A stretch of DNA of 39,700 nucleotides from IMG/VR virus record IMGVR_UViG_3300032396_000038, positions 1 through 39,700 of that record; one strand, written 5' to 3'. The stretch is from a virus. This document shows positions 7,833 through 17,704 of this stretch, piece by piece; the stretch's first letter is position 1; each line of letters opens with the position of its first letter. The notes under the pieces are model-generated. The model saw nothing but the letters and a program-made list of their open reading frames with translations. It did not search any database and was not told where the DNA came from. A program made the position numbers and the translations under genes.

Positions 7833-9886
7833 TGTCAGAACAAGAACACAAAGCGAAGTTTACTGCGGATACCAGCGGTTTTGAGAAGGGGGTTGATAAG
7901 GTATCAAAAAAAGCAACTGGACTTAGTGATCATATTAAGAAACTGGGTAAGTATTTTGCATCAGCTTTTGGTATTACGGCGGTAGCATTAAAGGCGGTGC
8001 AATCTATCAAAAGCATTATTGCCGCTAATGTTCAGTTTGAGAAGTCTCTTGCAAGCCTCAGCGCCATAACAGGGGTAACAGGAGATGACTTAAAGTTTTA
8101 TGGCAATGTTGCCCGTGAGATAGGTAAAACAACAACTATCAGTGCCAATGAAGCAGTAGAGGCATTTAAGCTTATGGGTTCTGCCCGTCCTGAATTGCTA
8201 AAGAATAAAGAAGCATTAGCGGCAGTTACAAGAGAAGCTGTTATTCTTTCCGAAGCATCAGGTCTGGATTTGCGTACCTCGGTGGAATCACTTGCCAATA
8301 CAATGAACCAGTTTAATATCCCGGCAAGTGACGCAGCGAAAACAATAAATGTACTTGCAGCAGGAAGTAAGGAGGGCGCAGAAGAAGTCCCCGGCCTTGC
8401 AATGGCTATAACAAGGATGGGGACCGCTGCTGCAATGGCGAATATTTCTCTTGAATCCTCGGTTGCGATGATTGAAGTCCTGGCCGAGAAAGGGATAGAC
8501 AGCGCAAAGGCTGGTATTATGCTGAGGAATGTAATTATCAAATTACAATCCGGTACAGATAAATATAATCCGTCCATTGTAGGATTGAACACAGCATTAA
8601 CTAACCTGTCTAAAGCAAACCTGTCGGCAGCTGAACTGACAGAGATGTTCGGATTAGAGAATCTGAACGCTGCTGCCATTCTGATTCAGAGCAAAGATCG
8701 GATAAATGAATTGACTACTGCTATAACAGGCACTAATGTTGCTTACGATCAGCATTCTAAAATGGTGGATACCGTTGAAGCACAGTGGAAGATATTCATT
8801 AATACGCTTAAGGACGTAACAATAGCAAGTGACGGCTTTACCAATTCATTAAAGACAAGCCTCAAAGCAGGTACTGATTTCATACAGGGATTACAAGAAG
8901 TAAAGAATACTGACAATCTGAAGTGGTGGCAGAAAATTGCTATTTTATTTAATCAGGCAATTCCCGGCGGTATAAAATATACAAGAGAGGAATTGGACGC
9001 GCTGACACGTTCGGGAAAATATGCAAGCAAAACAGAAGAGGGATTAGCTGCTGATACTGAAGCGGCAGCAGAGGCAGCAAGAAAACAAGCGGAGGCAGAA
9101 GCAGAGTCAGTAAAACAGGCAAAAGCACATTCTTTAACCGTCAAAGGATACCGGGAGAAGATAGAAGAATTAACCGAGAGTCTTGGTAATCTGACAATAG
9201 GCCACGGAGAAGAGGCCGAAGCAATAAAAAATGAGATTGCACAATTACAAGCTTTAATTGACAAGACTCTCAATTATAAAACAATAATAAAGACTCCTGA
9301 TGTTGCAGATACAGGTTTTACGGTCGGGATGGAGCTTATGCAGGATACGTCTGCACAGAAAGAACTCGATGATATCCTAAAGCAAGTTGACGAAGATTTA
9401 AAAACTATAAAGCCGGAACTTACAGCAGCCCAACAGGCCGCCAAATCCTTTGGTGATGAATTAATGCAAGCCGGTATTCAGGGAAGTAATTCCATGAAAG
9501 AATTTGCGAGGGTCGCTGTGGATGTTGCTGAGAAAGTTATTGCCACGTATGTTGCAGAAGCCGTTGCCGGGGCTGTTAAGTCTGCATTGGTTGGTGTCCC
9601 GTTCCCGTTTAACATAGCTGCTGCGGGTATTGCCGGGGGGTTGGCTGCCGCTGCTATTAATGCTGCTATCCCTGAGTTTGCTGCAGGCGGTGGTGTTTCG
9701 GGCCCTACAATGGCAATGATCGGCGAGGCTCCAGGGATATCACGGTCAAATCCTGAATACATAGGTACTGCAAAACAGTTATCACAGATGGGCATAGGAG
9801 GAAAAGCATTGAGTTGTCGTGTTAGTCGTGGTGATTTATTATTTGTTCTTAACGAAAGTCAGGCATCTTCAGGGAGGAACTTTTAA
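7832..9886 (+). CDS. Tail tape measure protein (TP901 family)
   Basis: The protein has 684 residues and is the longest helical protein in the tail region. The N-terminus has ADTSGFEKGVDKVSKKATGL, typical of tape measure proteins. It is followed by the TP901-type core: long helices, GKTTTISANEAVEAFKLMGS, then SVAMIEVLAEKGIDSAKAG. A coiled-coil segment lies around residues 410-490. A hydrophobic Ala/Gly-rich stretch at about 570-615 (AAAGIAGGLAAAAINAAIPE) is likely to insert in the membrane during DNA ejection. At the usual length ratio it predicts a tail of roughly 100 nm (inference). The start is fixed by the one-base overlap with the chaperone frame. Confidence 0.9.
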   Translation: MSEQEHKAKFTADTSGFEKGVDKVSKKATGLSDHIKKLGKYFASAFGITAVALKAVQSIKSIIAANVQFEKSLASLSAITGVTGDDLKFYGNVAREIGKTTTISANEAVEAFKLMGSARPELLKNKEALAAVTREAVILSEASGLDLRTSVESLANTMNQFNIPASDAAKTINVLAAGSKEGAEEVPGLAMAITRMGTAAAMANISLESSVAMIEVLAEKGIDSAKAGIMLRNVIIKLQSGTDKYNPSIVGLNTALTNLSKANLSAAELTEMFGLENLNAAAILIQSKDRINELTTAITGTNVAYDQHSKMVDTVEAQWKIFINTLKDVTIASDGFTNSLKTSLKAGTDFIQGLQEVKNTDNLKWWQKIAILFNQAIPGGIKYTREELDALTRSGKYASKTEEGLAADTEAAAEAARKQAEAEAESVKQAKAHSLTVKGYREKIEELTESLGNLTIGHGEEAEAIKNEIAQLQALIDKTLNYKTIIKTPDVADTGFTVGMELMQDTSAQKELDDILKQVDEDLKTIKPELTAAQQAAKSFGDELMQAGIQGSNSMKEFARVAVDVAEKVIATYVAEAVAGAVKSALVGVPFPFNIAAAGIAGGLAAAAINAAIPEFAAGGGVSGPTMAMIGEAPGISRSNPEYIGTAKQLSQMGIGGKALSCRVSRGDLLFVLNESQASSGRNF

Positions 9887-12800
9887 ATGGCATGGGCGGT
9901 CAAATATAGTAAGAAATTTCAGCGGATGGGCGTCACGGCCACGTACCGGATAGATATTCTCTCCGAAGCCGGGGGGCCGGTTATTACACCTTGGAAGATG
10001 GGTGCCGATCCATGCCAGTTAAAAACACTGGGAGCCGAAAGAGATGAGAATAAAACGGTTATCGGCTCTGAATTAACATTTGAATTTGTCCTTCAAAAAC
10101 GAATAGGGGAAGCAAATTATGACGCCCTATTTCAATCGGAATACCGGGAACATATAGTCAAGTATTATAATGATGACACTTCGACACTTCTCTGGCAGGG
10201 ATATCTTCAGCCGGAGAATATGTATAAATCGATATTTGAATCTAACCTTCACATTTATTGTTCTGCTACCGATGCACTGAAAGACCTGGCAGATTTCAAA
10301 TTTCTTAACGGTGACGACTTAATAACCGGGCATGTATCAGGGCTTCAGATATTAAAATACTGCCTTGCAAACCTTGATACAGGGTCACAATTCCAATATA
10401 ACTTCATTGTTAAGCTCGGTACTAAACATGCCGGTCAGGGTGCCAATGATACAGCACTCAAAGATGTGACGCATGATACAAGGAGATTTTACAGGCTATC
10501 GGACGGGAAAACAGAGATAGATGACTGTCTGACAGTTATCGAGAAAATCCTTAAATCATATTCTTGTACCCTTCAGCAATGGGGCGGGAAATATTACATT
10601 TTATCAAAACACGAGGCTGCAACTAATTATTATACTTATAATTGGGCCTTAGCTTTCGTGAGCAAAGCCGCTTCCAGTGATTCTATTACGATCGATAATT
10701 ATAAGTTCAGCCGGGATGCTGATAAGAGTTATCTTCCGCCAATTAAAGAGGCAACCGTCCGGCTATTAAACCGTAATATCGGCGATTGCCTTGTAGCGAA
10801 TATTAATGATTATGACGGCGGGGCGTGGGATTATTCAAATTATACCGGGGCTTATGATGATACTCAGGCGGTCATGGAGCTTACCGCCGAAGCAGGAATT
10901 GCGCCTGTTGATAATGGTTATGTAACGCTTGCCGCTGACGAAGCGATCCAGAAACTTACCGAAGGGGATTATTTGAAGATAACATTTAAGTACCGGACAA
11001 TTACACCTACACTTGGATCAAATAACCCTCATTTCAGAATAATAGCAGTCAAAGACGGCGTTGATTATCCGGGACTGGATTACATTATTACCGAGGCATG
11101 GGCAACGTATGAATCTGAGGTATCGGCTGCGTTCAAATTGATCGGGGGTGTGGGAGATACTTATGACTATAATTTTAAGTTACAGGTATATTCCGAGGAT
11201 GGATTAACAGATTTTGAATTAGAGCTTTATGATTTCAATTTTACCCGTGTAGTATATATCGAAGAAGACAGCCAGGAAGATGTGACGTTCGATTCATTTT
11301 ACAGAGGAACGATTACCCAGGGGAAGCAAATCAGGGAAACAGAGGATTTGTATTTTGGTGATTCCCCGACAACGGGCGATTTTGCAGGGCTGATATATGC
11401 AGCAGCGCAGACTGATGAATGGAACCGGGAAGGATCGGCTGATGCTCAATCACTGATATGGTGCTGGCTCAAGAATTATCTTATTTCAAGACAGAACTAT
11501 ACCGAGTATGTTATCTGCAATATAAAAGATTCAGGGGACAATATAACGCCGATTAATTACATAATCTGGAACGGGAAGAAATATCATATTGTATCTTATG
11601 ATAAGTCATGGCGCAGGTCGTGGATATCATTGCACCTGAAGGAATGGATTACAGACGATATCGCTATCGGTTACGAAGCTATACCGCTGACTTCTATTGA
11701 TGGGGAGAGTGCTGCCGGTACTTCGACTATTCTTTCCGCAACGCCATTCACAGATCATAACTCATCGACAGGCAAGCAGGGTGGTGCTGTCGGGCAGTAT
11801 TATCATTTAGATGCAGCAGATTATACCGAGTTGCATAACTGGCTGGATAACGTCACGCTTGGGGCAGACGGAAGTACTACGCTTGTCGGTGTAACAACTA
11901 TCAATGGTAGTGTCAATGAATTTATTACTGTTAATGCTACCGGGACGCCTCATGCATTGGTTATTAATCGTACAGATGCTGGCAATGTTCATCTATCATT
12001 TACCAACCCGACAACCGGAACGGGATTAGCTTCTGGCACTGACATTGGTATAGAAGCAGACGGCACGGCACGGATCAGGCAGCAGGAAAACATGCCACTG
12101 GAGTTCTATACTAATAATTTACATAGGTGGACTATTCTGGCAAATGGCAATCTTGTTAGTGAATTGGCAGGTGCCGGTACTGAAGGTATAACCACAGCCG
12201 GGGTGATACGGGCCGGTTCTCTTATAGTTGACGACTTGACAGATGGGTATATCCCATATCAAGTTGCAGCAACTGATAAGTTAGGCAACAGCCCTATTTT
12301 TACAGATGGGACTAATATAGGAATTAATAATGCCAGTCCATCTAAAAGATTTGTAATAGGAGATAGCACTTCAGTTGACCAACAGCCATTAGTAGTTTGG
12401 GGAGTCTCTCAAGCATTTTCAACTACACAAGGAACATTAGCTATTAATAGTACTACTGCACAAGCTGCTGATTTAGGGGGTAGTATAGTGTTTGGAGGAA
12501 ATGATGGGACATTGACTGATCGTACTTTTGCTGCCATTGCTGGACGTAAAGAAAATTCTACAAATGGAAATTATGATGGTTATTTTGCAATAGCTACTCG
12601 GTCTAATGGAGGGGTACCGACAGAAAAATTTAGAATAACAAGTGGTGGTAATGTAGGTATTTTGACTACTACGCCGACAGTATCATTACAAGTAGCAGGT
12701 ACGGGTATCAAATCTGAAACAGTACAGAGCATAACAACTTATTCTACAGGCTTTTTCGGTGACGGTTACAAAATAATTGAAACAGGCGGTAAAACAACTG

Positions 12801-14314
12801 CCGAGTTTGATAATCTGATTGTAAGAAACTTACTCAAAGCCTTCACATTTGAAGTAGATAAGATCGATGTTGTCGGAGGGAGTCTGGTTATATCTCCGGC
12901 AAGTGGTACTGCTTATTCCGTTGCTGGTAATATCGGCGAGTACAGGACATGGCACAATACGGCTTATGAGACATTTGTTTCTTCGGGATTGGATTTAACG
13001 AGTGTAATCAATTCCGGAGGCGGGGGAGGATTGGCTAATATAGTAGAAATGTATGAAGCCATCGCAGGAGAGACAATTACAATTGTTGGCAATATAACGC
13101 TTAATTCAGGGACACTTCCTGTTATAAGGATATACGAAGATGGAGGGGCTTCGTCTTATGATTATGCACTGGCTGCCGGGGCAAATACTATTAATCATAC
13201 AGTTATAGATGACAGTGATCCGATAGAGATAACGCTTCTTTCGGGGATAGGAGTTGATTGTAATTTCTCAATGTCAGGCGTTGCTATCACATCGGATATA
13301 CCGAGAATAGTTTTTGACACAAATAATAATACAAACCCGATTCAGTTTGTCGTAGGTGATTACATCGCAGCCCAAACATGGAAGGCTTATGACCATACTG
13401 TTGTCGATAGTTACAGGGCGCATGTAACAAAAGTTGTACAATCTGCAACACTTGGTAATGCTTATATCCAGGTAGAAGCAGAGACCGGTACTGCATGGAC
13501 AGGTATGAAACTGGCTCAGTTCGGTAGTTCATCAGATGCTGCGCGGCGCAACCTTCTATATTTGACATCATCCGATACGAACAATCCCTTTGTAGAAGGA
13601 CATAGCGGGGTCACAGACGGCACGTTCTCAGCAACAACAAGGAAGTTCAGGCTTGGTAATCTGACAGGTATAACCGATCCTGTACTTGGTGCTTTGTCGG
13701 GCTTTGGGATCTATACACAGCATGGGTATTTTACAGGTATATCGGCTTTTGGTACACTGGCAGGCCTCGATCCCGAGACGGTAGATACCAATAATGTATC
13801 TATTGTTGGATGTCAGATATATGAAGGCACACGGAATGATGACACTGGGTCTTTATATATTAATTCAATAGGATACCAGGGAGGGGCAACAAAATATCGT
13901 AATACTTATATCGGCGATGGCAAGTATGGTTATCTTTTACAGGGAATAGGATCGGCGGGAACAATTTCGATTATGAAATCATTTTCTTTTGTTCCTTATA
14001 CATTTGCAAACGATCTCACCCCCTCAACAATAACTAATGTATTATTTATCTTTGCCGGACCGGGAGCAGCAAAGACTTTAACGTTGCCTGTTGCTGCAGA
14101 CGTTGTAACACAATTTGGAGCGGGTAAGTCGGGGACAAACCCTATCTGTATCGTAATCAATACAGATGCAACTTATAATCTTAACATAACAACTGTCGGC
14201 AATGCAGATACATTTTGGTACAGCGGATCAAATACGAAAACTTATGTACTTGCACCGCATAGGTCAATAATTATGACGTTTGCTGAAAATGAATGGTATG
14301 TAACAGAAACCTAA
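9887..14314 (+). CDS. Large tail-tip/tail fibre protein
   Basis: The protein has 1475 residues and starts directly after the tape measure stop. About residues 1-600 look like a tail-tip scaffold (distal tail and hub-like), with VTATYRIDILSEAGGPV near the N-terminus and a beta-rich middle. From about 620 it changes to fibre-like sequence: GQYYHLDAADYTELHNWLD, repeated collagen-free beta segments, and NIGINNASPSKRFVIGD, a pattern common in trimeric tail fibres. A Gly-run, GGGGG, lies near residue 1047. There is no S74-type autoprotease at the C-terminus. It probably carries host recognition. Positions about 12290-12700 look richer in A+T than the flanks. Confidence 0.75.
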   Translation: MAWAVKYSKKFQRMGVTATYRIDILSEAGGPVITPWKMGADPCQLKTLGAERDENKTVIGSELTFEFVLQKRIGEANYDALFQSEYREHIVKYYNDDTSTLLWQGYLQPENMYKSIFESNLHIYCSATDALKDLADFKFLNGDDLITGHVSGLQILKYCLANLDTGSQFQYNFIVKLGTKHAGQGANDTALKDVTHDTRRFYRLSDGKTEIDDCLTVIEKILKSYSCTLQQWGGKYYILSKHEAATNYYTYNWALAFVSKAASSDSITIDNYKFSRDADKSYLPPIKEATVRLLNRNIGDCLVANINDYDGGAWDYSNYTGAYDDTQAVMELTAEAGIAPVDNGYVTLAADEAIQKLTEGDYLKITFKYRTITPTLGSNNPHFRIIAVKDGVDYPGLDYIITEAWATYESEVSAAFKLIGGVGDTYDYNFKLQVYSEDGLTDFELELYDFNFTRVVYIEEDSQEDVTFDSFYRGTITQGKQIRETEDLYFGDSPTTGDFAGLIYAAAQTDEWNREGSADAQSLIWCWLKNYLISRQNYTEYVICNIKDSGDNITPINYIIWNGKKYHIVSYDKSWRRSWISLHLKEWITDDIAIGYEAIPLTSIDGESAAGTSTILSATPFTDHNSSTGKQGGAVGQYYHLDAADYTELHNWLDNVTLGADGSTTLVGVTTINGSVNEFITVNATGTPHALVINRTDAGNVHLSFTNPTTGTGLASGTDIGIEADGTARIRQQENMPLEFYTNNLHRWTILANGNLVSELAGAGTEGITTAGVIRAGSLIVDDLTDGYIPYQVAATDKLGNSPIFTDGTNIGINNASPSKRFVIGDSTSVDQQPLVVWGVSQAFSTTQGTLAINSTTAQAADLGGSIVFGGNDGTLTDRTFAAIAGRKENSTNGNYDGYFAIATRSNGGVPTEKFRITSGGNVGILTTTPTVSLQVAGTGIKSETVQSITTYSTGFFGDGYKIIETGGKTTAEFDNLIVRNLLKAFTFEVDKIDVVGGSLVISPASGTAYSVAGNIGEYRTWHNTAYETFVSSGLDLTSVINSGGGGGLANIVEMYEAIAGETITIVGNITLNSGTLPVIRIYEDGGASSYDYALAAGANTINHTVIDDSDPIEITLLSGIGVDCNFSMSGVAITSDIPRIVFDTNNNTNPIQFVVGDYIAAQTWKAYDHTVVDSYRAHVTKVVQSATLGNAYIQVEAETGTAWTGMKLAQFGSSSDAARRNLLYLTSSDTNNPFVEGHSGVTDGTFSATTRKFRLGNLTGITDPVLGALSGFGIYTQHGYFTGISAFGTLAGLDPETVDTNNVSIVGCQIYEGTRNDDTGSLYINSIGYQGGATKYRNTYIGDGKYGYLLQGIGSAGTISIMKSFSFVPYTFANDLTPSTITNVLFIFAGPGAAKTLTLPVAADVVTQFGAGKSGTNPICIVINTDATYNLNITTVGNADTFWYSGSNTKTYVLAPHRSIIMTFAENEWYVTET

Positions 14315-14320
14315 TATATT

Positions 14321-14668
14321 ATGAAAATATCATTATCTGTAATTGAAAGAATGAAACTGGCCATAGCTGTTTCGATGATCAACCAGGGAAAATTAATCGA
14401 GATGGAGATGGTCCGTAATATCAGTGCCAAATTAAGATTCTCACCCGCTGAGATAGAGAAATATGAACTCAAGGATCTGCCGGGGGGAAGGGTTGGATGG
14501 AATCCTATTAGATGTGAAAACAAGAATATTTTATTTGAGACTTCGGAGATAGATGTAATTAAGAAAGGAATCGATCTCTTATTGACAGAACGTGACAAGA
14601 AAGGAGAAGTAGAGATATTCGATCTTAATTTAAGAGACCGGTTTGCTGATTTTAAAACTAAGAAATAA
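14321..14668 (+). CDS. Hypothetical protein of the tail-fibre region
   Basis: The protein has 115 residues. It is charged and mostly helical, with MKLAIAVSMINQGKLIEMEM near the start and LRDRFADFKTKK at the end. No signal or membrane segment is visible. It lies between two fibre genes, and its stop overlaps the next start by one base. Its size and place suggest a fibre chaperone or a connector of fibre to tail tip, but nothing in the sequence shows this. Confidence 0.7.
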   Translation: MKISLSVIERMKLAIAVSMINQGKLIEMEMVRNISAKLRFSPAEIEKYELKDLPGGRVGWNPIRCENKNILFETSEIDVIKKGIDLLLTERDKKGEVEIFDLNLRDRFADFKTKK

Positions 14669-16026
14669 TGACAGCATTAAAAGACGTATTAAGGCCCGTT
14701 CTAAGGCCGGTTGTTTATCCGGTCAATAATGATAGTGCTTTTTCGTGGCAAAGTTACTGGATGAAACGATTTGACTTCTTTTATATAGGGGGTCTGTCGG
14801 GCAATAATCTTGACGATATTACTTCCAATAATTTTGATATTACAATAACTGGGAAGGATTTCTCAGGTGATTATATTCCATATACTTCTGCCGCTACATT
14901 CCAAGCTCCAGATAATGCTACGCTAAAAACTGATGATACAGACTATCTATGGTTTGACCGTAATGGGGTAGTAAGAAATGTTGAAGTAAGTGAATTGGTA
15001 GGTTATGACTTTGCCCGGACAATAGTTAAATATGACAATTCTGCTCCTTATCATATACGGTTTATTGGAATCCTGAAATCAGGAGAGACTTTAAGCGAAG
15101 CTGAATTAACAAAATTATATTCTGATTTTGAGTTAAGTCAATTCTGGTCAGGTGCACTGGATGGTCGTGGTGTTATCAAGGGCAATCGTGCAGGAGCACA
15201 ATCCGTTTGGCCGGTTATCAGTCAGGCAGCACTCAATTATTCAGATACTTATAAGACCGCCGTTGAAGCTGATGGTGGTGTGATAATCAGTATGAAGATG
15301 GTTCAATCTGAATATCAGAGATTAATAAACACCGGGAACATTCTTTCCTGCTGGTATGCTTATCATTATCAATGCGGAGTTAAAAAGGCTGTTGTTGATT
15401 ACGGTGGCGGTGTAACGGGAGATATGGTATCCAAGTGGTACAATATGTCTCCGGTTGCCGGAAGATTTGCAGCAAGTGTTGCTCCATATTCAGTGGCTCC
15501 AGGGACAGATGCAAGACCGGAATATACTGCATTGGGATTAAGGTTTAGAACGACAAACCTTGATGGAGGTGTAAGGTGCGGTCTTGAAAATGCAGCAACA
15601 GTGTTAACAAATAATACAGGGAAATTAAGATTTAATGCCACTGTAACTTCATTAGGTGCTTCACCAATAGCAGGAAAGGGTTTTTCTGCTGGGACGAATG
15701 GGATAATAATGATACAAGATGTGGTAACAACAAGAAAAATATCATTAACATACTCTGTGGCTGATACTGCTTATGCCCAACTTTCAACAGCTGCTTTTTT
15801 TACTGATGGAGTAGAGACAAGAATAGGACTATATATAATTTACGGGGCTAATGATTCGGTTGCAATATACAAAGATGATAATCTTGTTGAAACATTAGCT
15901 GCAACCTTTGGCCCAAATTCTCAATATCCGCAGGTTAGCTATGGCGATATGATAGGCTGTATAAGAGTAAGTGGACGGTCTATGTTTAATGGTTATATCA
16001 AACAAATTGAATTATTTACTCTGTAA
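14668..16026 (+). CDS. Tail fibre/receptor-binding protein with LamG-like C-terminal domain
   Basis: The protein has 452 residues. The N-terminus, MTALKDVLRPVLRPVVYPV, contains a short repeated LRPV motif, a pattern seen in anchor segments of fibre proteins. Residues about 230-452 are beta-rich with alternating Gly/Asn/Asp and end GDMIGCIRVSGRSMFNGYIK plus IELF, which fits a LamG/concanavalin-like jellyroll that can bind carbohydrate. The gene abuts both neighbours by one-base overlap. The role in adsorption to host surface glycans is inferred. Confidence 0.6.
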   Translation: MTALKDVLRPVLRPVVYPVNNDSAFSWQSYWMKRFDFFYIGGLSGNNLDDITSNNFDITITGKDFSGDYIPYTSAATFQAPDNATLKTDDTDYLWFDRNGVVRNVEVSELVGYDFARTIVKYDNSAPYHIRFIGILKSGETLSEAELTKLYSDFELSQFWSGALDGRGVIKGNRAGAQSVWPVISQAALNYSDTYKTAVEADGGVIISMKMVQSEYQRLINTGNILSCWYAYHYQCGVKKAVVDYGGGVTGDMVSKWYNMSPVAGRFAASVAPYSVAPGTDARPEYTALGLRFRTTNLDGGVRCGLENAATVLTNNTGKLRFNATVTSLGASPIAGKGFSAGTNGIIMIQDVVTTRKISLTYSVADTAYAQLSTAAFFTDGVETRIGLYIIYGANDSVAIYKDDNLVETLAATFGPNSQYPQVSYGDMIGCIRVSGRSMFNGYIKQIELFTL

Positions 16027-17552
16027 TGGCTACTGAAAAACACATACTTGTAGAATCCGTTTATGGACTTCATTGTATCAATCTTGAGAACGGGGAAAAG
16101 CTATGGACGTTTACCAATGATGGGATAGATGCAGTAATACAGGGAACGACTCCGGCTGTAGACCAGACTAATGGTTTTATTTATTACCAAGCAAATAACA
16201 GACTTTATAAGATAAATGCTCTTAATGGGGCAATGATCGCTAAAAAAGTAGTTGCTTCCCCCGCTCAAGTTGCGTCAGGCAATACAATTCTTGTAAATGA
16301 TGCTCACGGGTATCATATCCTTACCTTCTGGTACACCAATTCAGCCTATTCGGGAACCATAAGATGTTATGATATAAACCTTAATCTTGAATGGATTGTG
16401 ACAGGCTTAAATTCAACATATAAGAATTGTATTACATATTATGATGGCGTTGTTTTTAACGGTACTGGTGACAACTTTGGTGGTGATCCTGAAACATGGT
16501 ATGCCGGGCTTCAGGAAGATTGCAAAGTAATTGCATATAATATTGCTGATGGTTCTGTTAAATGGACAACCGTGTTGAGTGATCCGGTTGATAAGATATA
16601 CCAAGCAATGGGTTATGGCGTGATGCAATCTATTTATTGTAACGGATATTTGATTGTAGCACAAGAGTCAGCAAGGACAGATTGTCCGACTAAAATATTA
16701 GTGTTAGATGCCTCTGATGGTTCAATTGTTAAAAGTTATACTGCTTCAAACTGGTCAGGTGCGTGTGGTCATCCTGCTTTTTCTTACGGGAGATTATTTA
16801 AGGGTGATTTAAGGACAAATAAAGTTCTTGGCTGGCAGATAGGGACAGGTGATAAAAACGATTTTGCTCCATTTGGTACTCATAAGTTAAATAGCGACAA
16901 TGCACCTGATACGGCACTGGCGGCCTTAGACGCTAATATAACAGCCCTTTCTTCTATTTCTGGCGGAACACAGGGGGGTATAATTTATAATGGACAGGCA
17001 TTTTTTAATAATGATGGCCCCGGAAATGGAGTTGTTTGTTTTGATATTGAAACCCTTGCAGTGATCAGGAATTATACAAGTGATACTACATGGGATTCCT
17101 CTCCGATGGTGGTAAAGAACGTAGCTGATCAGGATGTCTTGCTCGTAAAAGAAAATACTAATAAGAGGGTTAAGGCAATGCTTGTCAGCGATGGCTCTAC
17201 TCTTTGGTATAGTGATGCTGACATGGAGGGTAATCTGTTCTTTGGCTTTACATATTATGAATCAAGTTTTGTCAATATGATTGACGGCATGACTTCCGCA
17301 GAATATATTGCCGGACTTAACGATAATTTCACTGCCCTCAATTCACTTGTCGGAGACGCCGCAACGCTTACAACAATAACAGATGATCTTATAGGACAGG
17401 ATCTACTTGATGCTGTTAATGATAATATTGCTGCCCTTAATGCAGAACTCGGAACTCCCGTTGCGTGGACAGACATAGTGCTGGGAGAACTGGGGTCAAG
17501 TGCAAATACAAAATTGAACAATTTTAATATAGCTTTTAAATTAGCAGTTTAG
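16026..17552 (+). CDS. PQQ-like beta-propeller tail protein
   Basis: The protein has 508 residues. Repeated blade motifs of the PQQ/quinoprotein type are visible: GLHCINLENGEKLWTFTNDG at about residues 14-33, NRLYKINALNGAMI, IAYNIADGSVKWTTV, ILVLDASDGSIVKSY and VKAMLVSDGSTLWYSD. Two insertions or tails have a different pattern: LAALDANITALSSISGG at about 298-314, then LNDNFTALNSLVG and VNDNIAALNAELG in the C-terminal 90 residues. The propeller lacks obvious dehydrogenase cofactor residues, so a binding role is more likely than catalysis. It is the last gene of the tail module, consistent with an adsorption protein. Confidence 0.7.
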   Translation: MATEKHILVESVYGLHCINLENGEKLWTFTNDGIDAVIQGTTPAVDQTNGFIYYQANNRLYKINALNGAMIAKKVVASPAQVASGNTILVNDAHGYHILTFWYTNSAYSGTIRCYDINLNLEWIVTGLNSTYKNCITYYDGVVFNGTGDNFGGDPETWYAGLQEDCKVIAYNIADGSVKWTTVLSDPVDKIYQAMGYGVMQSIYCNGYLIVAQESARTDCPTKILVLDASDGSIVKSYTASNWSGACGHPAFSYGRLFKGDLRTNKVLGWQIGTGDKNDFAPFGTHKLNSDNAPDTALAALDANITALSSISGGTQGGIIYNGQAFFNNDGPGNGVVCFDIETLAVIRNYTSDTTWDSSPMVVKNVADQDVLLVKENTNKRVKAMLVSDGSTLWYSDADMEGNLFFGFTYYESSFVNMIDGMTSAEYIAGLNDNFTALNSLVGDAATLTTITDDLIGQDLLDAVNDNIAALNAELGTPVAWTDIVLGELGSSANTKLNNFNIAFKLAV

Positions 17553-17572
17553 TGACAATGGTTTCAAACTCT

Positions 17573-17589
17573 ACAAACATAGTATTAAC
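17573..17589 (+). repeat. 17-nt leader repeat, copy 1
   Basis: ACAAACATAGTATTAAC lies 16 nt before the ATG of the proline-rich microprotein. An identical copy lies 17 nt before the major capsid start (38027-38043), and a 10-nt part (TAGTATTAAC) is at 39438-39447. The matching distance to the start codon suggests a translational or transcriptional leader element used for selected late genes. Confidence 0.6.
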
Positions 17590-17605
17590 TTAAAAAACGA
17601 AAACA

Positions 17606-17704
17606 ATGAGTCCTGTCGATCCAAATCCTCCAAAACCACCGCCACCACCTCCGGGAGAGGGCGAAAAGACGACTGTGAAAAAACCTAAGAAAACCAAGAA
17701 ATGA
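17606..17704 (+). CDS. Proline-rich, lysine-tailed microprotein (32 aa)
   Basis: The frame is ATG to TGA, 32 residues, and its stop overlaps the next start as ATGA. The sequence has a run of PPKPPPPPP followed by an acidic/basic tail, VKKPKKTKK. It is preceded by the 17-nt leader shared with the major capsid gene, which argues that it is really expressed. There is no membrane segment. It sits at the boundary between tail and lysis genes. The function is unknown; a flexible linker or an adaptor binding a partner through polyproline is possible. Confidence 0.55.
   Translation: MSPVDPNPPKPPPPPPGEGEKTTVKKPKKTKK

Noticed and set aside
8098-8679. 193-codon minus-strand open frame opposite the tape measure gene
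   Set aside because: It is a shadow of the Ala/Ser-rich tape measure coding sequence. No minus-strand gene elsewhere is credible and no promoter is visible.
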